Part shown: positions 1 through 12,800 of the stretch, piece after piece | How positions within the stretch are numbered: position 1 is the first letter of the stretch | How the letters are laid out: each line of letters begins with the position of its first letter | Assembly: GCA_040182905.1 (NCBI GenBank) | Contig: JARQWU010000005.1 | Span: 62,001-126,000, forward strand | DNA from: Barthelona sp. PAP020 | Taxonomy: Eukaryota > Metamonada: BaSk clade | Direction: 5' to 3' | DNA length: 64,000 nt | Made by a program: the position numbers and the translations under genes | Notes under the pieces: model-generated | What the model saw: only the letters and a program-made list of their open reading frames with translations | Database searches by the model: none | Told to the model about the DNA's origin: nothing

Positions 1-1
1 T

Positions 2-1270
2 TATCCAGATTTGAATTTACTTTCTTATGAGGTATTTCCTGATAGTTCTATGACAATTCCATATGATTTTGTTTGTTCATTGTATAATGAACTGCTCAAG
101 GAACCCTATAATGTCAAAAATGATTTGTACCAATTTATAGACCTTATTGTTGAAATTGTTGATGTTCAACCCACCACACAGTCATTTGTGACTGGCGAAT
201 TTCTTAACAATAGCAAATTGGCTGCTGCCATAATGCAAGAACAATATGGTGAATGCATACAGTTCAACGATGGCCTTGATGAATTGAACCCACCCCCTGA
301 AGATTGGCGCTATGATGAAGGACTTCCACACTATGAAGAAATAATTTCAGATCATAATTCTATTGAAGTTGATGTCCAACCACAAATCAATGATGATGTG
401 TCCAAACAAAACAATAAAAATTCTCCTTTTGATAAGAATTTTAGAGTTAAGATTTCAAAGCAGAATATTGATCACTTTTTCAAGTCTTTTAAAGCAAATG
501 ATGACGATATTATCGATAACATTCTATTTGCTTATTGTAAAATGTTAATATATGCCTTAAGTTGTTCATCAAACAAGGCATTAACCACAGTTTTTCGTGA
601 TTGGATATCTTTCTTCGGTAATTTTTGTTTTGACTCCAATAACAGTGTTTATTCTGAAAATTCTGTGTTTCCAAAAAGAATATTGTGCAAAAATCCGATG
701 GCCTTACTCTCCAATCTATCTAGTTCGTCTTTTACTCGTTATTTCTTTGAATTATTGTTGAAATCATATCCAAACCTTTCAAAGTATTTTTTTAAAGCCA
801 CATGTTATTCAATGTTAGCGGATTGTACTCATATTACTTGTATATATCCAGAAGATTGCTCATTCATCGAATTGACAGAATTCTTGAAAAGTTTGGACAC
901 TTTTGATGCTGTATTTTTACCTTGTGGTTCTTTGCTTGATTTTTTAAACACAGGTGATCAATTATCAAATTTGTTTGATCATATCGTCGAAAGCCCAATT
1001 GAAACGTTCATTTTCCAATTTGATTTCGAAAAATTGAACAGTCTCAATCTAAATTCAAAAGATCACAATATTAGAATATTGCAAATGTCAGATAGTTGTT
1101 TAAAAGGTGGTTGGTTAAGTGCAATGCATGAAGTTATCATATTGGGTTCAACCGAAAATGAAAGAAGCAGTTTCCAGAGTAATCCTTTAATTTTTGCGAA
1201 TTTAACAGCTAGTTCATGTAATCCACCTGTTGGTTATCCTGATCTTGTTTTACCTGTTGTTGTTTCATAA
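2..1270 (+). CDS. C-terminal part of an unrecognised protein, cut by the window edge
   Basis: The reading frame is open from the first complete codon of the window, and no ATG near the edge looks like a natural start, so this is the 3' part of a longer gene. At least 422 residues are present. The first third is helical and acidic, followed by a charged, probably disordered stretch (about residues 100-140) rich in Asn and Asp. A mostly hydrophobic, helix-rich region then runs to the stop and ends in the hydrophobic tail LPVVVS. No transmembrane segment, catalytic motif or repeat could be recognised. A solenoid or scaffold protein is possible, but this is only an impression. It lies in the same orientation as the coiled-coil genes downstream, 202 bp from the next start. 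Confidence 0.7.
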   Translation, partial: YPDLNLLSYEVFPDSSMTIPYDFVCSLYNELLKEPYNVKNDLYQFIDLIVEIVDVQPTTQSFVTGEFLNNSKLAAAIMQEQYGECIQFNDGLDELNPPPEDWRYDEGLPHYEEIISDHNSIEVDVQPQINDDVSKQNNKNSPFDKNFRVKISKQNIDHFFKSFKANDDDIIDNILFAYCKMLIYALSCSSNKALTTVFRDWISFFGNFCFDSNNSVYSENSVFPKRILCKNPMALLSNLSSSSFTRYFFELLLKSYPNLSKYFFKATCYSMLADCTHITCIYPEDCSFIELTEFLKSLDTFDAVFLPCGSLLDFLNTGDQLSNLFDHIVESPIETFIFQFDFEKLNSLNLNSKDHNIRILQMSDSCLKGGWLSAMHEVIILGSTENERSSFQSNPLIFANLTASSCNPPVGYPDLVLPVVVS

Positions 1271-1472
1271 GATTTCAATTTTGTAAATAGTTAAGTGTGT
1301 GTTATTTATGTTTCAAAATCATTTGTATTTTTTTATTCAAATAAATTGTTGAAGGAATCAAAAAATTTAGCCTGAAAGGCAATGATATCTCAAAAATTGA
1401 TTGAAATCCAGCACTATCTTTCATTCTTTTTCATAATCGTATTTTATCCACATAATATTTATATTTTAATGT

Positions 1473-2504
1473 ATGTTATCGAATAAAGGATGCAAAATTG
1501 TACAAAATTGTTTTTGTGGTTCATTTTTACTTTTTTCTGATTCTTTTATGTTACCCCAACCAGAACAATCAACTTTATTTGATTTTTTAAATGGAGAAAT
1601 TGAACAATTGAAAAATGATTTATTATCTTCAATGAAAACCCTTAATGAACAAGCAAATCAAATAAAGAAAGAATTTGAAGAGGAATTTTCAAAGAATAGA
1701 ATTGATTACATATCCATGAAATCTTCAAACATAAAACTATCTGATAGAATGGATGAAATAGTGTTGGAAAATCAAAAAATACTTAAAGAATTGAAAGTTA
1801 TCAAGGAAGACAATAGTAATTTAAGAATTGAAGTTGAAAATTTGAAAACTGAAAATACAAAATTAAAAACCAAATTCAGAGCTGTTACAGAGGCAACAAA
1901 TTCTAATTTTTCCAAAGCTGATGAGAATTTTACACAAGTTCATGGTATTTTGAATGAATTAACAACCCAAATCAATGAATTAACCATTCAATTTAATGAA
2001 TTTTGTGAAAATCCTCCTAGAACTCAGCCTTGTGATTGTTTTCAAAAGAGATTCAATAAATTAGCTGATAAGACTATTGAAATTGACAAAAAACAACTTG
2101 AAATTATTGAAAAACAAACATTTTTTGAAAATGAGATTCAAAGCCTTTCAAATGCTGATTCTGTTCAAAACAATTTGTTTGAATCTTCAAATCAAATATA
2201 TGAACCACAATTAAATAAATTGCAAGAACAAATACGTATTTTAAATTCAAAGATTTATCAAGTAGATGAATTAGCTGAAAAACAAATTATTTTCACAGAA
2301 AATTTGGAAAAATTTGAAGAAAGTATTGAAAAAATTGACAGTAATGTTATTAAAGTGAAAAATTCAATAAATGTCATTGAAAATGCCTCTATTGATCTTA
2401 GTCAAGCCGTAGATTCTCATGTTCATATCACCAAAGATAGATTTGAATCTGTATCCGATGCTTTAAAATCTTTATCATCAATGATGGCTTCAAACATTCA
2501 GTAA
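1473..2504 (+). CDS. Coiled-coil protein, function unknown
   Basis: The 343-residue protein is almost entirely heptad-like alpha helix rich in Glu, Lys, Asn and Leu, so it should form an elongated coiled coil. A short break about halfway along carries a small Cys/Pro patch (motif ENPPRTQPCDC) that may act as a hinge. The first 25 residues are Cys- and Phe-rich and unlike the rest. A second ATG at 1548 would give a 318-residue protein starting MLPQPEQ, and I think that start is at least as likely. There is no membrane segment or known domain. It is the first of three coiled-coil genes in a row on this strand, suggesting a structural or cytoskeletal role, though family membership cannot be assigned from coiled-coil sequence alone. 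Confidence 0.75.
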   Translation: MLSNKGCKIVQNCFCGSFLLFSDSFMLPQPEQSTLFDFLNGEIEQLKNDLLSSMKTLNEQANQIKKEFEEEFSKNRIDYISMKSSNIKLSDRMDEIVLENQKILKELKVIKEDNSNLRIEVENLKTENTKLKTKFRAVTEATNSNFSKADENFTQVHGILNELTTQINELTIQFNEFCENPPRTQPCDCFQKRFNKLADKTIEIDKKQLEIIEKQTFFENEIQSLSNADSVQNNLFESSNQIYEPQLNKLQEQIRILNSKIYQVDELAEKQIIFTENLEKFEESIEKIDSNVIKVKNSINVIENASIDLSQAVDSHVHITKDRFESVSDALKSLSSMMASNIQ

Positions 2505-2635
2505 CTCTTATATTTTTGTATTATTCATAATTTTGGTGTGTTATTTGTGTAATTATTATACTTCAATGTTAATTTGTAAAAAATTCAATCTCTGTTTTTT
2601 ATTTGCTATTATAATATATTTAAACGAATTCTTTC

Positions 2636-5600
2636 ATGTCCTATACCACCGATGAGGAAATGAAAAGATTTCATACACGTGTGGAAGAAGCATATTCTTT
2701 GTTAGACGATTTGGCGGATGATTCAAATATGCATGAAGTTGCAACAGTTAAAAGTATAACTGGATTAATTGATGAGTTAGCACAAGCACGAAGTTTAAAT
2801 ATTGAAAGATTACGAGAAGCTCAAATAGAATTGAATGAAAAAGATCAAATTATTTTTGAACTAAAAGAACGTATTGAACAATTGGAAAATAACCAAAATA
2901 CTTCTATTGAAAATCCTCTTGCTGGACAATTGCAATTTGAAGAAACTTTGGAAAAATTACAACATCGTTTGCAAGATTCAAAAGCTTTAAGTAAATCATT
3001 AATTCAAAAGAACGTAAGGTTAAAATTGATTATTGAAGATAAAGTTCAAGTTAACTTGGATTTATTGGACCAAATTGAAAAATTGGAGAATGAATTAAAT
3101 GAAAAGAAACAAAACGTGGAAGAAATGATTGTCGAAGAGTCTCCTTTTTTCAATTTAAGATCGGTTACTGTTAATAGTACTCATGCACAAATTGAAAAAT
3201 TAAAACATGAAATGGATGAATTAAAGAATGCCAATTTAATATTACGTCAGCAATTAGTTAGTGCTCGAACAAAGACTCAACTGTTGCAAAAGTCGATAAA
3301 TAAAGCCTTTGGACAAGAAGATGTTGATTCAAAGTTTTCTGATGAAGCATTGAATGAAATGGTTCAAATTGCCAAAAAGAAAACCGGTGATAAAGAGTTA
3401 ATAACAAATTCTTTGAGTTTGGTTGATGAAAATGAATTGAATTCAGTAAAAACTTTAAAAGATGCTAAGGACTTAATAATTCTATTGAACAATCGATACA
3501 CAAAATCAGCTGAAAATGGAATGCAATTGCAAAATCATGTTGAAGAAGAAAGAAACAGAATGAAAGTTTTAGAACGTGATTTGAGGGAGATTAATTCAAG
3601 TTATGATGAATTGACCAAAAAAGTTGAAGATTCAGTAGCATTGTTGTATGAAAAAGCCAATTTAAATTTTGAATTAAGTCAAACTCCTTTGGAATCATTC
3701 GAACAATGTATTGAAATAGTTCATGGTTTAATTGATTCCCAAAGAGGACAAATTGAAGTTAATCATGCTGAAATTAAGCAATTAAAAGAAGAATTAATAC
3801 AAAAAAAGATTGAATTACTTGAGTTAAGACAAAATAGTGAATTAGAAATTCAAAAAATTCAAACTTCTGAATTTAATCGTTGTGATGATTTGAGAAAGAA
3901 ACTAATGGACATTGTTGGAGAATATCAAATTAAAGAAAATGAATATTTGAATAAGATCTCTGAATTACACAGCAAATTGTTAAAATCTGATAGAATCATT
4001 GAAGACAATCATTATGAAATAAGTAATTTGAATGAACAATTGAATAATAAAGATGTATTAATCAAGGATTTACAGAACAATGAGAAAATTTTAAGAAATG
4101 TTGTTAATGAAGAGTCACAGAAAATGGTTAGAGAAATTCAACAACATCGTGTTGAAATAAATCAAGAATTAAATGAAAGTCAAAGAGTATTAAATCAAAA
4201 ACAATCTCAATTAGCAGAAATGGAACAAAAAACTAATATAACAACAGAGAGATTATTGTTATTATCCAATTCTTTAAACACTTTGAGAAAATTACATGCT
4301 TATTCAACTACTTCTGTGAAACCAATAAATACAAATAAAATTGTTGAAGAGTATGAAAGTGCTGTCGGTGAATTAGCAGCCAATTTAGCTTTATTGGAAG
4401 AACCTGGAATGTCAATTATTGATTTGGAAAAAGTAGTTTTACAGACTATGAATAGTCCAGATCCTATGGGTGCACTGTTAGGACAATCTGTTCCTGGTGA
4501 TTTGATAGCTGTTGTCGACAATTTGAAAAATAAAAATCGTTCCATTCAATTAGAATTACGAGCAAAATTAGAATTAGCTGAACAACAAACCAATGAAATC
4601 AATAATTTGAAACGTTCCTTAAAATTAGTCAATGCAGTTGTACAAGAACAAGAAGTTGAAGTTATTGATTTGGAAAAAAGAGTTCAAACTTTAATGAAAG
4701 TTTTTTGTTATTTACTTCATGAGAAAAATATTGTAGATGGTGAACAAATTTCTGTTGACTCATTGACAAAACAAATTGTTGATATTTTGGATGAATTTAT
4801 TGAAAAAAATAAGATTGATTCTTCTAAAGCAAAGCCAAAAGAGGAAGATTTAAAAGACATATTTTCTTTGAAAGAATTTATGATAAATAAAACACAAGAA
4901 TTTGATAAACAACAACAAGAATTCATACAGTTGAAAAAATATCTAAAAGAAATTGAAAAACAATTAACACTTATTAAAAAGGAAAAAGAAACTTTATTAA
5001 AACAACTGAAAATGAGAAAATCTCTTGTAAAAGTGGATGAATTACCCAAAAAAGTCGAAGAGACTTTTGAAAATCTTGAAAAACAAAAAGATAATGTAAT
5101 GTCATCTGTTGAAGAAATTGTTGAAGAAATCATCAAGGAAGTCATCCCAAAAGATGATAATGTGGAAGATATAAAACCAGTTGATACCTTACCTTTTGAA
5201 TTGGAATCGATTGAATTTTTAACCAAAGAAAATTTAAAATTATACACTCCTTGGTTTGATAAATTGAATGAAATTCTTTCGATTAGTCATTCTACTGTTG
5301 AAGAAACAGAAAAATGGCAAAAATTATTGATTAGCTTCTTAAAACAACCATTTGATGAGAATCAAGATATTAATGAAGAAATTGAATACAAGAAATCTGT
5401 ATTGGAAGCAGTGATAAATGAAATTGGTAAATTATGGAGGGAATTCCCAAAAATTGCTGGTATTCCAGAGAGTAGTTTGAATGAATCTCCTGAAACCATA
5501 GTTTTAAAGACTCAAGTGAAAAGTTTAACTAAATTATTGAAGGTTTCTGAACAAGAATTGCAAGAAATAAGAATCAAATTAAAAAATCAACAAGATGAAT

Positions 5601-6352
5601 TTGATTTGCAATTACATGAAGAACTGATTGAAGAAAATGATCGTTTAAATGCTGAAACAAAAGATTTGAAAGAGAAATTGTCTTTAAACGAAGTTAAAAT
5701 CAATAGATTCGAAAAGTTATACGAAAAATATGAAGAAACTTCTATTGAAGAAAGAAATCTTAAATTTGCTTCAATTGTTGAAAAAATAAATCGTGAAATT
5801 ATTCATTTGAGAGAATTACAAAAGTTTGTAATCAATTTTAATAAATCTTACGAATTGGAAGCAAACAGTCAAAGAATTATCGAACAAATTGAATCAATCG
5901 AATTTATTGACATTCCTTTCAATAAAAAAGATTTGATCATTTATGAAAGTATACAAATATTCGTAAGAAATTTGATGGACTTTTTAAATCTTTACAAATC
6001 ATTAAATATGCATTTAATTATAAAGAAAATAATTGAAAGTAAATGCAGGCAAAACAATTTTAAGATGGATAAATCTTTATTCGATGAATTGATTAAATTG
6101 AGAGAGTTAGCTGTCAATAGATCAATTAGTGGGGCTGGAAAAATTGCTAAAGATTTGAAAAATCATCAAACACTGTTGAAAAATATTGTTAAAAAGCAAA
6201 ATGAAGATTTAATCTATTTGGAAAATGCTATGTTATTTGAATCTCAAACTGATAAATTTCCTGATGTATTAAATGTTTTAAATATTTTAATTGAGTACTT
6301 CAACAAAGATTTTAGAACATTCAATGAAAATATTAATGAATATCAACAATAG
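2636..6352 (+). CDS. Large coiled-coil protein (1,238 residues)
   Basis: Long uninterrupted runs of heptad pattern (Leu/Ile at a/d positions, Glu/Lys/Gln elsewhere) fill most of the protein. Less helical stretches occur near residues 560-640 and 830-880; the second carries an acidic linker rich in Val and Glu. The last 250 residues contain shorter amphipathic helices and no GRIP, GRAB or other recognisable golgin end domain. There is no membrane segment. The ATG at 2636 directly follows a pyrimidine-rich stretch and is the first ATG in frame. The sequence supports a rod-like structural protein of the Golgi, basal body or cytoskeleton type, but not a specific family. It lies 131 bp after the previous coiled-coil gene and 88 bp before the small tail-anchored protein. 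Confidence 0.8.
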   Translation: MSYTTDEEMKRFHTRVEEAYSLLDDLADDSNMHEVATVKSITGLIDELAQARSLNIERLREAQIELNEKDQIIFELKERIEQLENNQNTSIENPLAGQLQFEETLEKLQHRLQDSKALSKSLIQKNVRLKLIIEDKVQVNLDLLDQIEKLENELNEKKQNVEEMIVEESPFFNLRSVTVNSTHAQIEKLKHEMDELKNANLILRQQLVSARTKTQLLQKSINKAFGQEDVDSKFSDEALNEMVQIAKKKTGDKELITNSLSLVDENELNSVKTLKDAKDLIILLNNRYTKSAENGMQLQNHVEEERNRMKVLERDLREINSSYDELTKKVEDSVALLYEKANLNFELSQTPLESFEQCIEIVHGLIDSQRGQIEVNHAEIKQLKEELIQKKIELLELRQNSELEIQKIQTSEFNRCDDLRKKLMDIVGEYQIKENEYLNKISELHSKLLKSDRIIEDNHYEISNLNEQLNNKDVLIKDLQNNEKILRNVVNEESQKMVREIQQHRVEINQELNESQRVLNQKQSQLAEMEQKTNITTERLLLLSNSLNTLRKLHAYSTTSVKPINTNKIVEEYESAVGELAANLALLEEPGMSIIDLEKVVLQTMNSPDPMGALLGQSVPGDLIAVVDNLKNKNRSIQLELRAKLELAEQQTNEINNLKRSLKLVNAVVQEQEVEVIDLEKRVQTLMKVFCYLLHEKNIVDGEQISVDSLTKQIVDILDEFIEKNKIDSSKAKPKEEDLKDIFSLKEFMINKTQEFDKQQQEFIQLKKYLKEIEKQLTLIKKEKETLLKQLKMRKSLVKVDELPKKVEETFENLEKQKDNVMSSVEEIVEEIIKEVIPKDDNVEDIKPVDTLPFELESIEFLTKENLKLYTPWFDKLNEILSISHSTVEETEKWQKLLISFLKQPFDENQDINEEIEYKKSVLEAVINEIGKLWREFPKIAGIPESSLNESPETIVLKTQVKSLTKLLKVSEQELQEIRIKLKNQQDEFDLQLHEELIEENDRLNAETKDLKEKLSLNEVKINRFEKLYEKYEETSIEERNLKFASIVEKINREIIHLRELQKFVINFNKSYELEANSQRIIEQIESIEFIDIPFNKKDLIIYESIQIFVRNLMDFLNLYKSLNMHLIIKKIIESKCRQNNFKMDKSLFDELIKLRELAVNRSISGAGKIAKDLKNHQTLLKNIVKKQNEDLIYLENAMLFESQTDKFPDVLNVLNILIEYFNKDFRTFNENINEYQQ

Positions 6353-6440
6353 TTTCTATCTTAAGCCCATGAATTTCTTTTCTTTGTTAATTTGCATGTA
6401 AAAATTATTTTTTTTTGGATTTTTTTTTTCACTTATTACA

Positions 6441-6761
6441 ATGAATTCAAGCAATCAAAGTGCAATAGTTGATGATGAAATGATTTCAGATTCTGAAATT
6501 GAAGAAGAAGTTATTGTAGAACAAGAAGAAGATTTCGAAGAAGAAAACATTGCCGAGAAAGAAATTGATGAATTAATATGTGCTGAAGAAGATGAAGAAG
6601 AAGATGAAGAGGAAACAAGACAAATTTCTTCCTCCAAAATCAATGACCCTTTCTGCAAAATTTGTGCCTTGTTAGTATTTAATATTGCTTTATTTGTAGT
6701 CTTGATGTATTTTGTTTTTAAAACACTTCTCAAAATGAATAATGAAAATGTTCCATACTAA
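6441..6761 (+). CDS. Small acidic tail-anchored membrane protein
   Basis: The 106-residue protein has a strongly acidic N-terminal two thirds (many Glu/Asp runs, residues about 9-66) and a single hydrophobic segment near the C-terminus (about residues 76-96, from ICALLVF to MYFVFK). Only about ten polar residues follow. No signal peptide is present. This arrangement is that of a tail-anchored protein inserted after translation, with the acidic head in the cytosol. The target membrane cannot be told. The antisense frame is also open, but that is a by-product of the GAA-rich acidic codons. Its place between two giant coiled-coil genes suggests, without proving, that it could be a membrane receptor for one of them. 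Confidence 0.6.
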   Translation: MNSSNQSAIVDDEMISDSEIEEEVIVEQEEDFEEENIAEKEIDELICAEEDEEEDEEETRQISSSKINDPFCKICALLVFNIALFVVLMYFVFKTLLKMNNENVPY

Positions 6762-6891
6762 TAAACCTTCATAAAAAAATGTCTTTTTTTGTTTCCATTT
6801 CCATCTTTCTTATTTGTTGAATCATTCTTTTATAGTATGAATTCTTATCAATAAATTTGCTTTTGGGGAATATACAAATAAATGGATAAAA

Positions 6892-9800
6892 ATGAAATTT
6901 GAATTTTGGATTTTTTCAGTTTATTTTTCAAATGATCAAAACGAAAAGATGAATAATTTGACTGAATTAGATGATATAGATGAAACAAAATCTTTTGAAA
7001 ACGAAAATGATGAAATAGAAGAACCCAGAGAAATTGATTTATCATTCAGTCCAATACGAATGAATAGCAATGGAAATACTTCAACAAAAGTATTTATGAA
7101 AGGTGCGAATGATCCTTCAAGATTTGCGGGTAAAATAATACCAAAGAAATTTGCATCTAATTTTAAAACCATTTCTACGAATATGAATGTAAATGAAAGT
7201 GTAAGAAGTATGGTTTTATGTTGTGATAATGTATGGTGTGCCTGCAGAAGCCCCATTATACGAGTTTTTTCACCAGTTTCAGGGTTATTAATAAAAGAAA
7301 TTAAAACTGGTTTGAAACAATTAACAGTTGTGCTTAGTTCGCAAGACAATTATGTTTGGGCTGGTTTATCTTCCGGAGAAATACTTATTTTTGATGGAAT
7401 GACTTTTCGCATAAAAAGACGATTAAATGCTCATAGAAATAATGTCACTTCCTTATGTGTATCTCCAATAGGAATGTTTACTGGAGGATCTGATTTTCTC
7501 GTGAGATTATTACCTTTTGACAAAGAATCAAAGGTTGGTCTGTCGAAATCTTTATCAGATTCTATAGTATCGATCAAATATTATGACCCACAACAATTTA
7601 ACAAGATCTTTACTCCCACATTAATTGTTGCAACTATTAACCATGTAAAAGGGTATCAATTGCGGAAGACTTCAGATCGTACACCCAAATTAAAGTTGGA
7701 ACAGATGTGGAATTATGAACATGATAAAGGACATCCTGCATGTTTAGCGATTAGAACATTACAAATGAAAGGGATTAATGATGATTTAAAGATTGATGTG
7801 TATGTTGGATCTGATACTGGTTATATAACCGTCTTAAATTTAAAGACTGGTGGGGTATTACACACTTTTCAAGCACATCCAGGAAAGTGTTGTTGTTGCA
7901 TTGAATCTGTTGCTACTACTATTTGGTCGGGTGGATATGATTCAAAGCTTAAGATTTGGAACATAGTAGATTATAAATTAGTTGATGTTATTAATGTTCA
8001 TGAAGGTTGGTTATACAGTTTGTTGAAGATAGGGAAGAACATGTGGTGTTCTGGATCAGATCAAACCATATCTATATGGAATATTGATATGGCTAGACAT
8101 AAGAAGTTAAGCAAGATTAATTCTGATTGGATTGTTGCTGATATTGATTCAGCAGATTTTGAAGATATTTCTGAAACTGAAACCGAATCTTTTTTATCGA
8201 TTGATTCTGAAACTGATTTTAATTTTAACATGAAAGAATTTCAAAAGTTAAGCACAATTGACAAAGAGTTCTTTCTTAATACTCTTGGAAATCAAATGAA
8301 GGTTGAATTAATTCTTGAATTGACTTCAGGCCAGGAAAATTCTAAAGAATTACTGATCAAAAGATTTAGAGAATTTTTTGAAACAATAAATTACAAATTT
8401 TTGAATCAATTTCCAACTATTGAAAATGATTCAAACACTGAAATCAATTATTTTAAGTGGTTAAATATTTTGGAAGAAAATTTACTCAGTTTTATTGATG
8501 ATTATCTGAATATTCAAGAACTATTCGCAAATAATGATAATTCTTTGAATAATAAGAATAGATCAAAAGGTTTAAAGCGTAATCTCAGTAATGAGTTTCT
8601 AAATGAGTACAAACAAAACGTAATTTACAACAAAATTGTGAAAAAGAATGTTTCTTTCTCAGATATAAATTTTGACGAATTGAAAGATGAAAATTGTCAA
8701 GACTTTTCTAGTTTTATTCAACCTTGTACTTTTGAGCAAGTGAAAGCATTGAAAGATGATAATACTACCTTAAAAGGTGATGTGGATATTTTGAAGAAAG
8801 AAATTGAAAAGTTAAAATTTGAAAATGAAAATTTAAAACTTGAAAAAGATTTATTTTTGGAAGAACGTCATCGTATGTTTGAATTTGAACAATTTGTTCA
8901 TAGTTTAACAAATAATCACGAATTATCAAATGATAATTTGTCAAATTATGATGATTCACAATCTACAGGTAGTGAAATGTTATTTTTAGAAAATTGTAAA
9001 ACATTTATTGAAACTTTGAAAGATTATTGTGATGAAATAGTTCCAAATATTGATTTATCACATTTAAAACCTTTAGATATGGTTAAAGAAACCATGGATA
9101 TTTTATTTGATGAAAATCAGGAATTAATGAATGATATTGAAGATGTAACTGATAAATTTAACGAATTTAAAAAGAATAATGAGAAAGAATTGAAAAAAAT
9201 TGCAAAAGAATTGAATGGAATCAAAAGAAATTTCACAAATATTGGACAAAATTTTGATGCAGAGTTAGAAAATTTCCAAGAAACTTTTGAACAATTTGAA
9301 AATGATATTTGTGAAATAATTTGTAATAATGCATCTTCTACAACCATTGTCAATCAAAATTCTTTGAAAGAAATCAAAAAATTGAAAAATGATTTGCATA
9401 ATGTGAAGAATTCTATAATAAATCTTCAAAACCAAAGTATTGAATATACAATGAAAATTGTCAATGATACAAGTGTGAATATCGGTAAATATCAATTGAA
9501 AAGTTTGGATAATTCGATCAAATATTTAAAGAATAGCATGGAATTGGAATTGGAAGGCATTTACAATGAATGTAATGGTTATTTACAAGTAAAGAGTGAG
9601 AAGATTTCAAATGAATTGAAAACATCAAAAGAAACTTTTAATTTGATGAAACATCAGATATTGAATATGGAATTAGATCATGATAAAGAAATGAAAGAAA
9701 TTTTTAAACAAATCATGAAAGAAATTGTTTCATATCAAATGAAACATGAAGAATTATCCAAAAGTTATGAACAAGAGAAAGAATTAACAAGAGATTTAAA

Positions 9801-12800
9801 TGAACAATTGAAAAAACAAACTGAAAGAAATTTATTTTTAAAAGAACAATTGAATTATAATGCTGATTCTTCAGCATATTCTAGAATAAAGCTCGAGTCT
9901 ATTTTGATGGAAATTGAAGAAATCAGAAACAGTTTATCAAATTGTAAATCAGCAATTTTAAAAACAAATTCTGAAAATATTGAATATTTGAATGTTTCAA
10001 GTGAATCTATCATTACCAAAATTAAAAATGAATATAATATGCTTCTAATAGACATAAGGCATGTGATTGAGGATAACGCTGTTTGTAAAAGTAAAATTGA
10101 ACAAGAATTGAATGAAAAAGATATTCTTTCATTATTTGAAGACTTGTTAATAGATTGTGAAAGGGTAAATTGTAGTAACAATGTAAAATTCCAAACAATT
10201 AAAAATAGTTCACAGATAATCAGAAAACATTTGAACAATTTCAAAGAATTGATAGTTCAAACGCCCAATGCACAATTCAGTGTCTTTAAAGAAATACTTG
10301 TTGATTTTGAAAGGAAAATTCATTCAAGTGTTAACGATACTGTGGAATCACAACATGACAAAATTCGAAGAGAACTAATAGATTTTAGTGAATATCTTTA
10401 TCAAATGGATGAAAAAGTTAAAAATGATTTGCAAAAGTTCGAAAAGTTCGAAAAGTTTGCAAACAAATATTATAAATATGAAGATGTTTTAGATAAAATT
10501 TCTAAATTTGGATATTCTCTTGAAAATCTATTGGAGTTTAAACAAATGTTTGAAAGTTTTGAAGAATATTTTGAACTTTTTGATAAAGACGTTTTTAAAG
10601 AAATTGTTGATTGTGGATATAATTTGGATGAAATGTTGCAAGTCAAGAAAAAATCTGAAAAATGTGACTGTGATATTATGTTAAAAGTTTTTGAAGGAGA
10701 TATTGATCTAAAAGAATTGTTAGATGTTAAGAAAGAACTTGATGAACACAAATTAACGATTGAAGAATTTGGTGAAGAACACAAAACTTTGGAAGAAATT
10801 AAGACACTTTACAATGAAGAAGACCTGCTCAAACTGAAAGAAACAATAATTGAACAAAAGCACACCTTGGACATATTGCCAAACCATGACGTCATTTCTT
10901 CCTTTGATTTCTTAAATCATGTGCTTGAAGAACGAAAGGATATTCATTTGTTGTTTGGAGAGGATTATAAAAGCGTTATTGATTATTTGCAAGAATTACT
11001 GATGTTTTTGGGATATTTTGAAGAAGATAATCAAAACTCAAATTCAAATGACAAGATAAGAAATTTCTTTGAGTTTAAAAATATTTTTGAGAAAAATTGG
11101 AAAAATTTGAAGGAAAGATTGGACGTTTATGACAGGCTGATAAAGAAAGGTGGCTCGGTTGATGATCTTTCAAGAGTGAACTTATTTGGAGAATTTGGAA
11201 ATGATGATGAGAAAATTAAAGAATGGATTGAAATCAAAAGAATCTTTGAGAAAAATGGCATCAAAGGACGTAATGAGATTTTTAGGCTTATTGATGTTAT
11301 TCAAGTTTATGGAATCAATTTGAACGCTGTTGGAGATATTTTAGGCGGTAAATATTCGAATATTAGTGAAATTTTAGAAGATTTAAGTTTGAATTTGAAA
11401 TTTATATTTTCAAATCGAGATCATTCCAGATTCGAAAATTTCACGGAAATTATTGAAGATTTACAAATATTTAACAGGAGGTTTGAAACGATCAACAAAT
11501 CTTTTGATGAAATTGAAGTAGATGAACAAAATTTGAAAAATATTTTCGATCTTTTTGAAAAGTTTGAGTTTGAAATTGAAAATAATAATGTTATCCGGTC
11601 TTTAGAATTGTTTTTTGAAGATTATATGGTACTTAAGTTAAACAACAGTAAAGGTAATGATAATTCAAGTAACAATGCAAATAGTCCTAAGAAATTGATG
11701 AAATCCTCTTCGAAAGAGCAATATCAGAATCAAAACTATTCAAAAGCACGTAGACCAAGTGAAATCTTTAATCTAAATATTCATTCAAGAGATCATGATA
11801 CGACTTTATCAGATTTGTTAAAATTATGTGATTGTAGAGAGGATGAGATTCTTTCCCACATAGCAAATCTAACGAATTTACGGAAGAAAATATGCAAATC
11901 GTTGAAATGTGATTTTGAGGATGAAAATGAAATTATTAATGAGATTTTTAGGTTGCAACTTACCAATGAACGTTTTGAGAGCATTAGTAAGGATCTAAAT
12001 ATTGATTCAACAAGATTGTTATCTTCAGTAAGAAGCTATCAGCGTTTTATTGACGATATCAACAAAATGATTAATGGTATCAACAAACCTTCACTAGTCG
12101 AAATAAATATGATGACTCTTCTGAGTTATACCCGTGAAAGCATTGAATTGAGAAAAAAATTAGAAGATCTTTACAATACCCAAGATTTGCAACAACTATA
12201 CATGAATGTTGATTCAAATTCTCGAAAGATACAACAAGTTTTAGATAAATTAGAGCTGTCTAACGATATTAAGATATTGCCAAAGATCAATGAGTTAATA
12301 ACGCTTGAAAAGGCCTTGATAGATATCTGTTTCAGAAATGATAATGCTGTAACGGAAACTCAACCTTTGATTGAATACTTTGAGAGTATTGTTGAAGAGT
12401 ACAACAAGTTGACTGAAAGTTTTACACAATTATACAATATTCTGTATGAAAGTTTTGAAAATTTTGAAACTTATGAAACTTTTGAAACTTTTAGTGTTGA
12501 TCAAGAAGCGATCATTGAAAGAGTGTTTCAATATGTGGATATTCAAAATCGTCTTGAATGGACGTTGAATGATCTATTTGGAAATGATGCAGATGATTCT
12601 TTTGACAAGAGTTACAATGTTCAAGAGAATGATACGATGATATCCGATTTTATTTTACATAAATCTAAAGAAATGAAACAAATGTTTGACCTGATAGGAT
12701 TACCCAATGGTGATTTCAGTAGATTGCGAGTATTCTTCACACAACTGTCGACTTTCATTGATAAAGGAGATTTTGAGAAAGTTTTGGAAGATTTACGAAT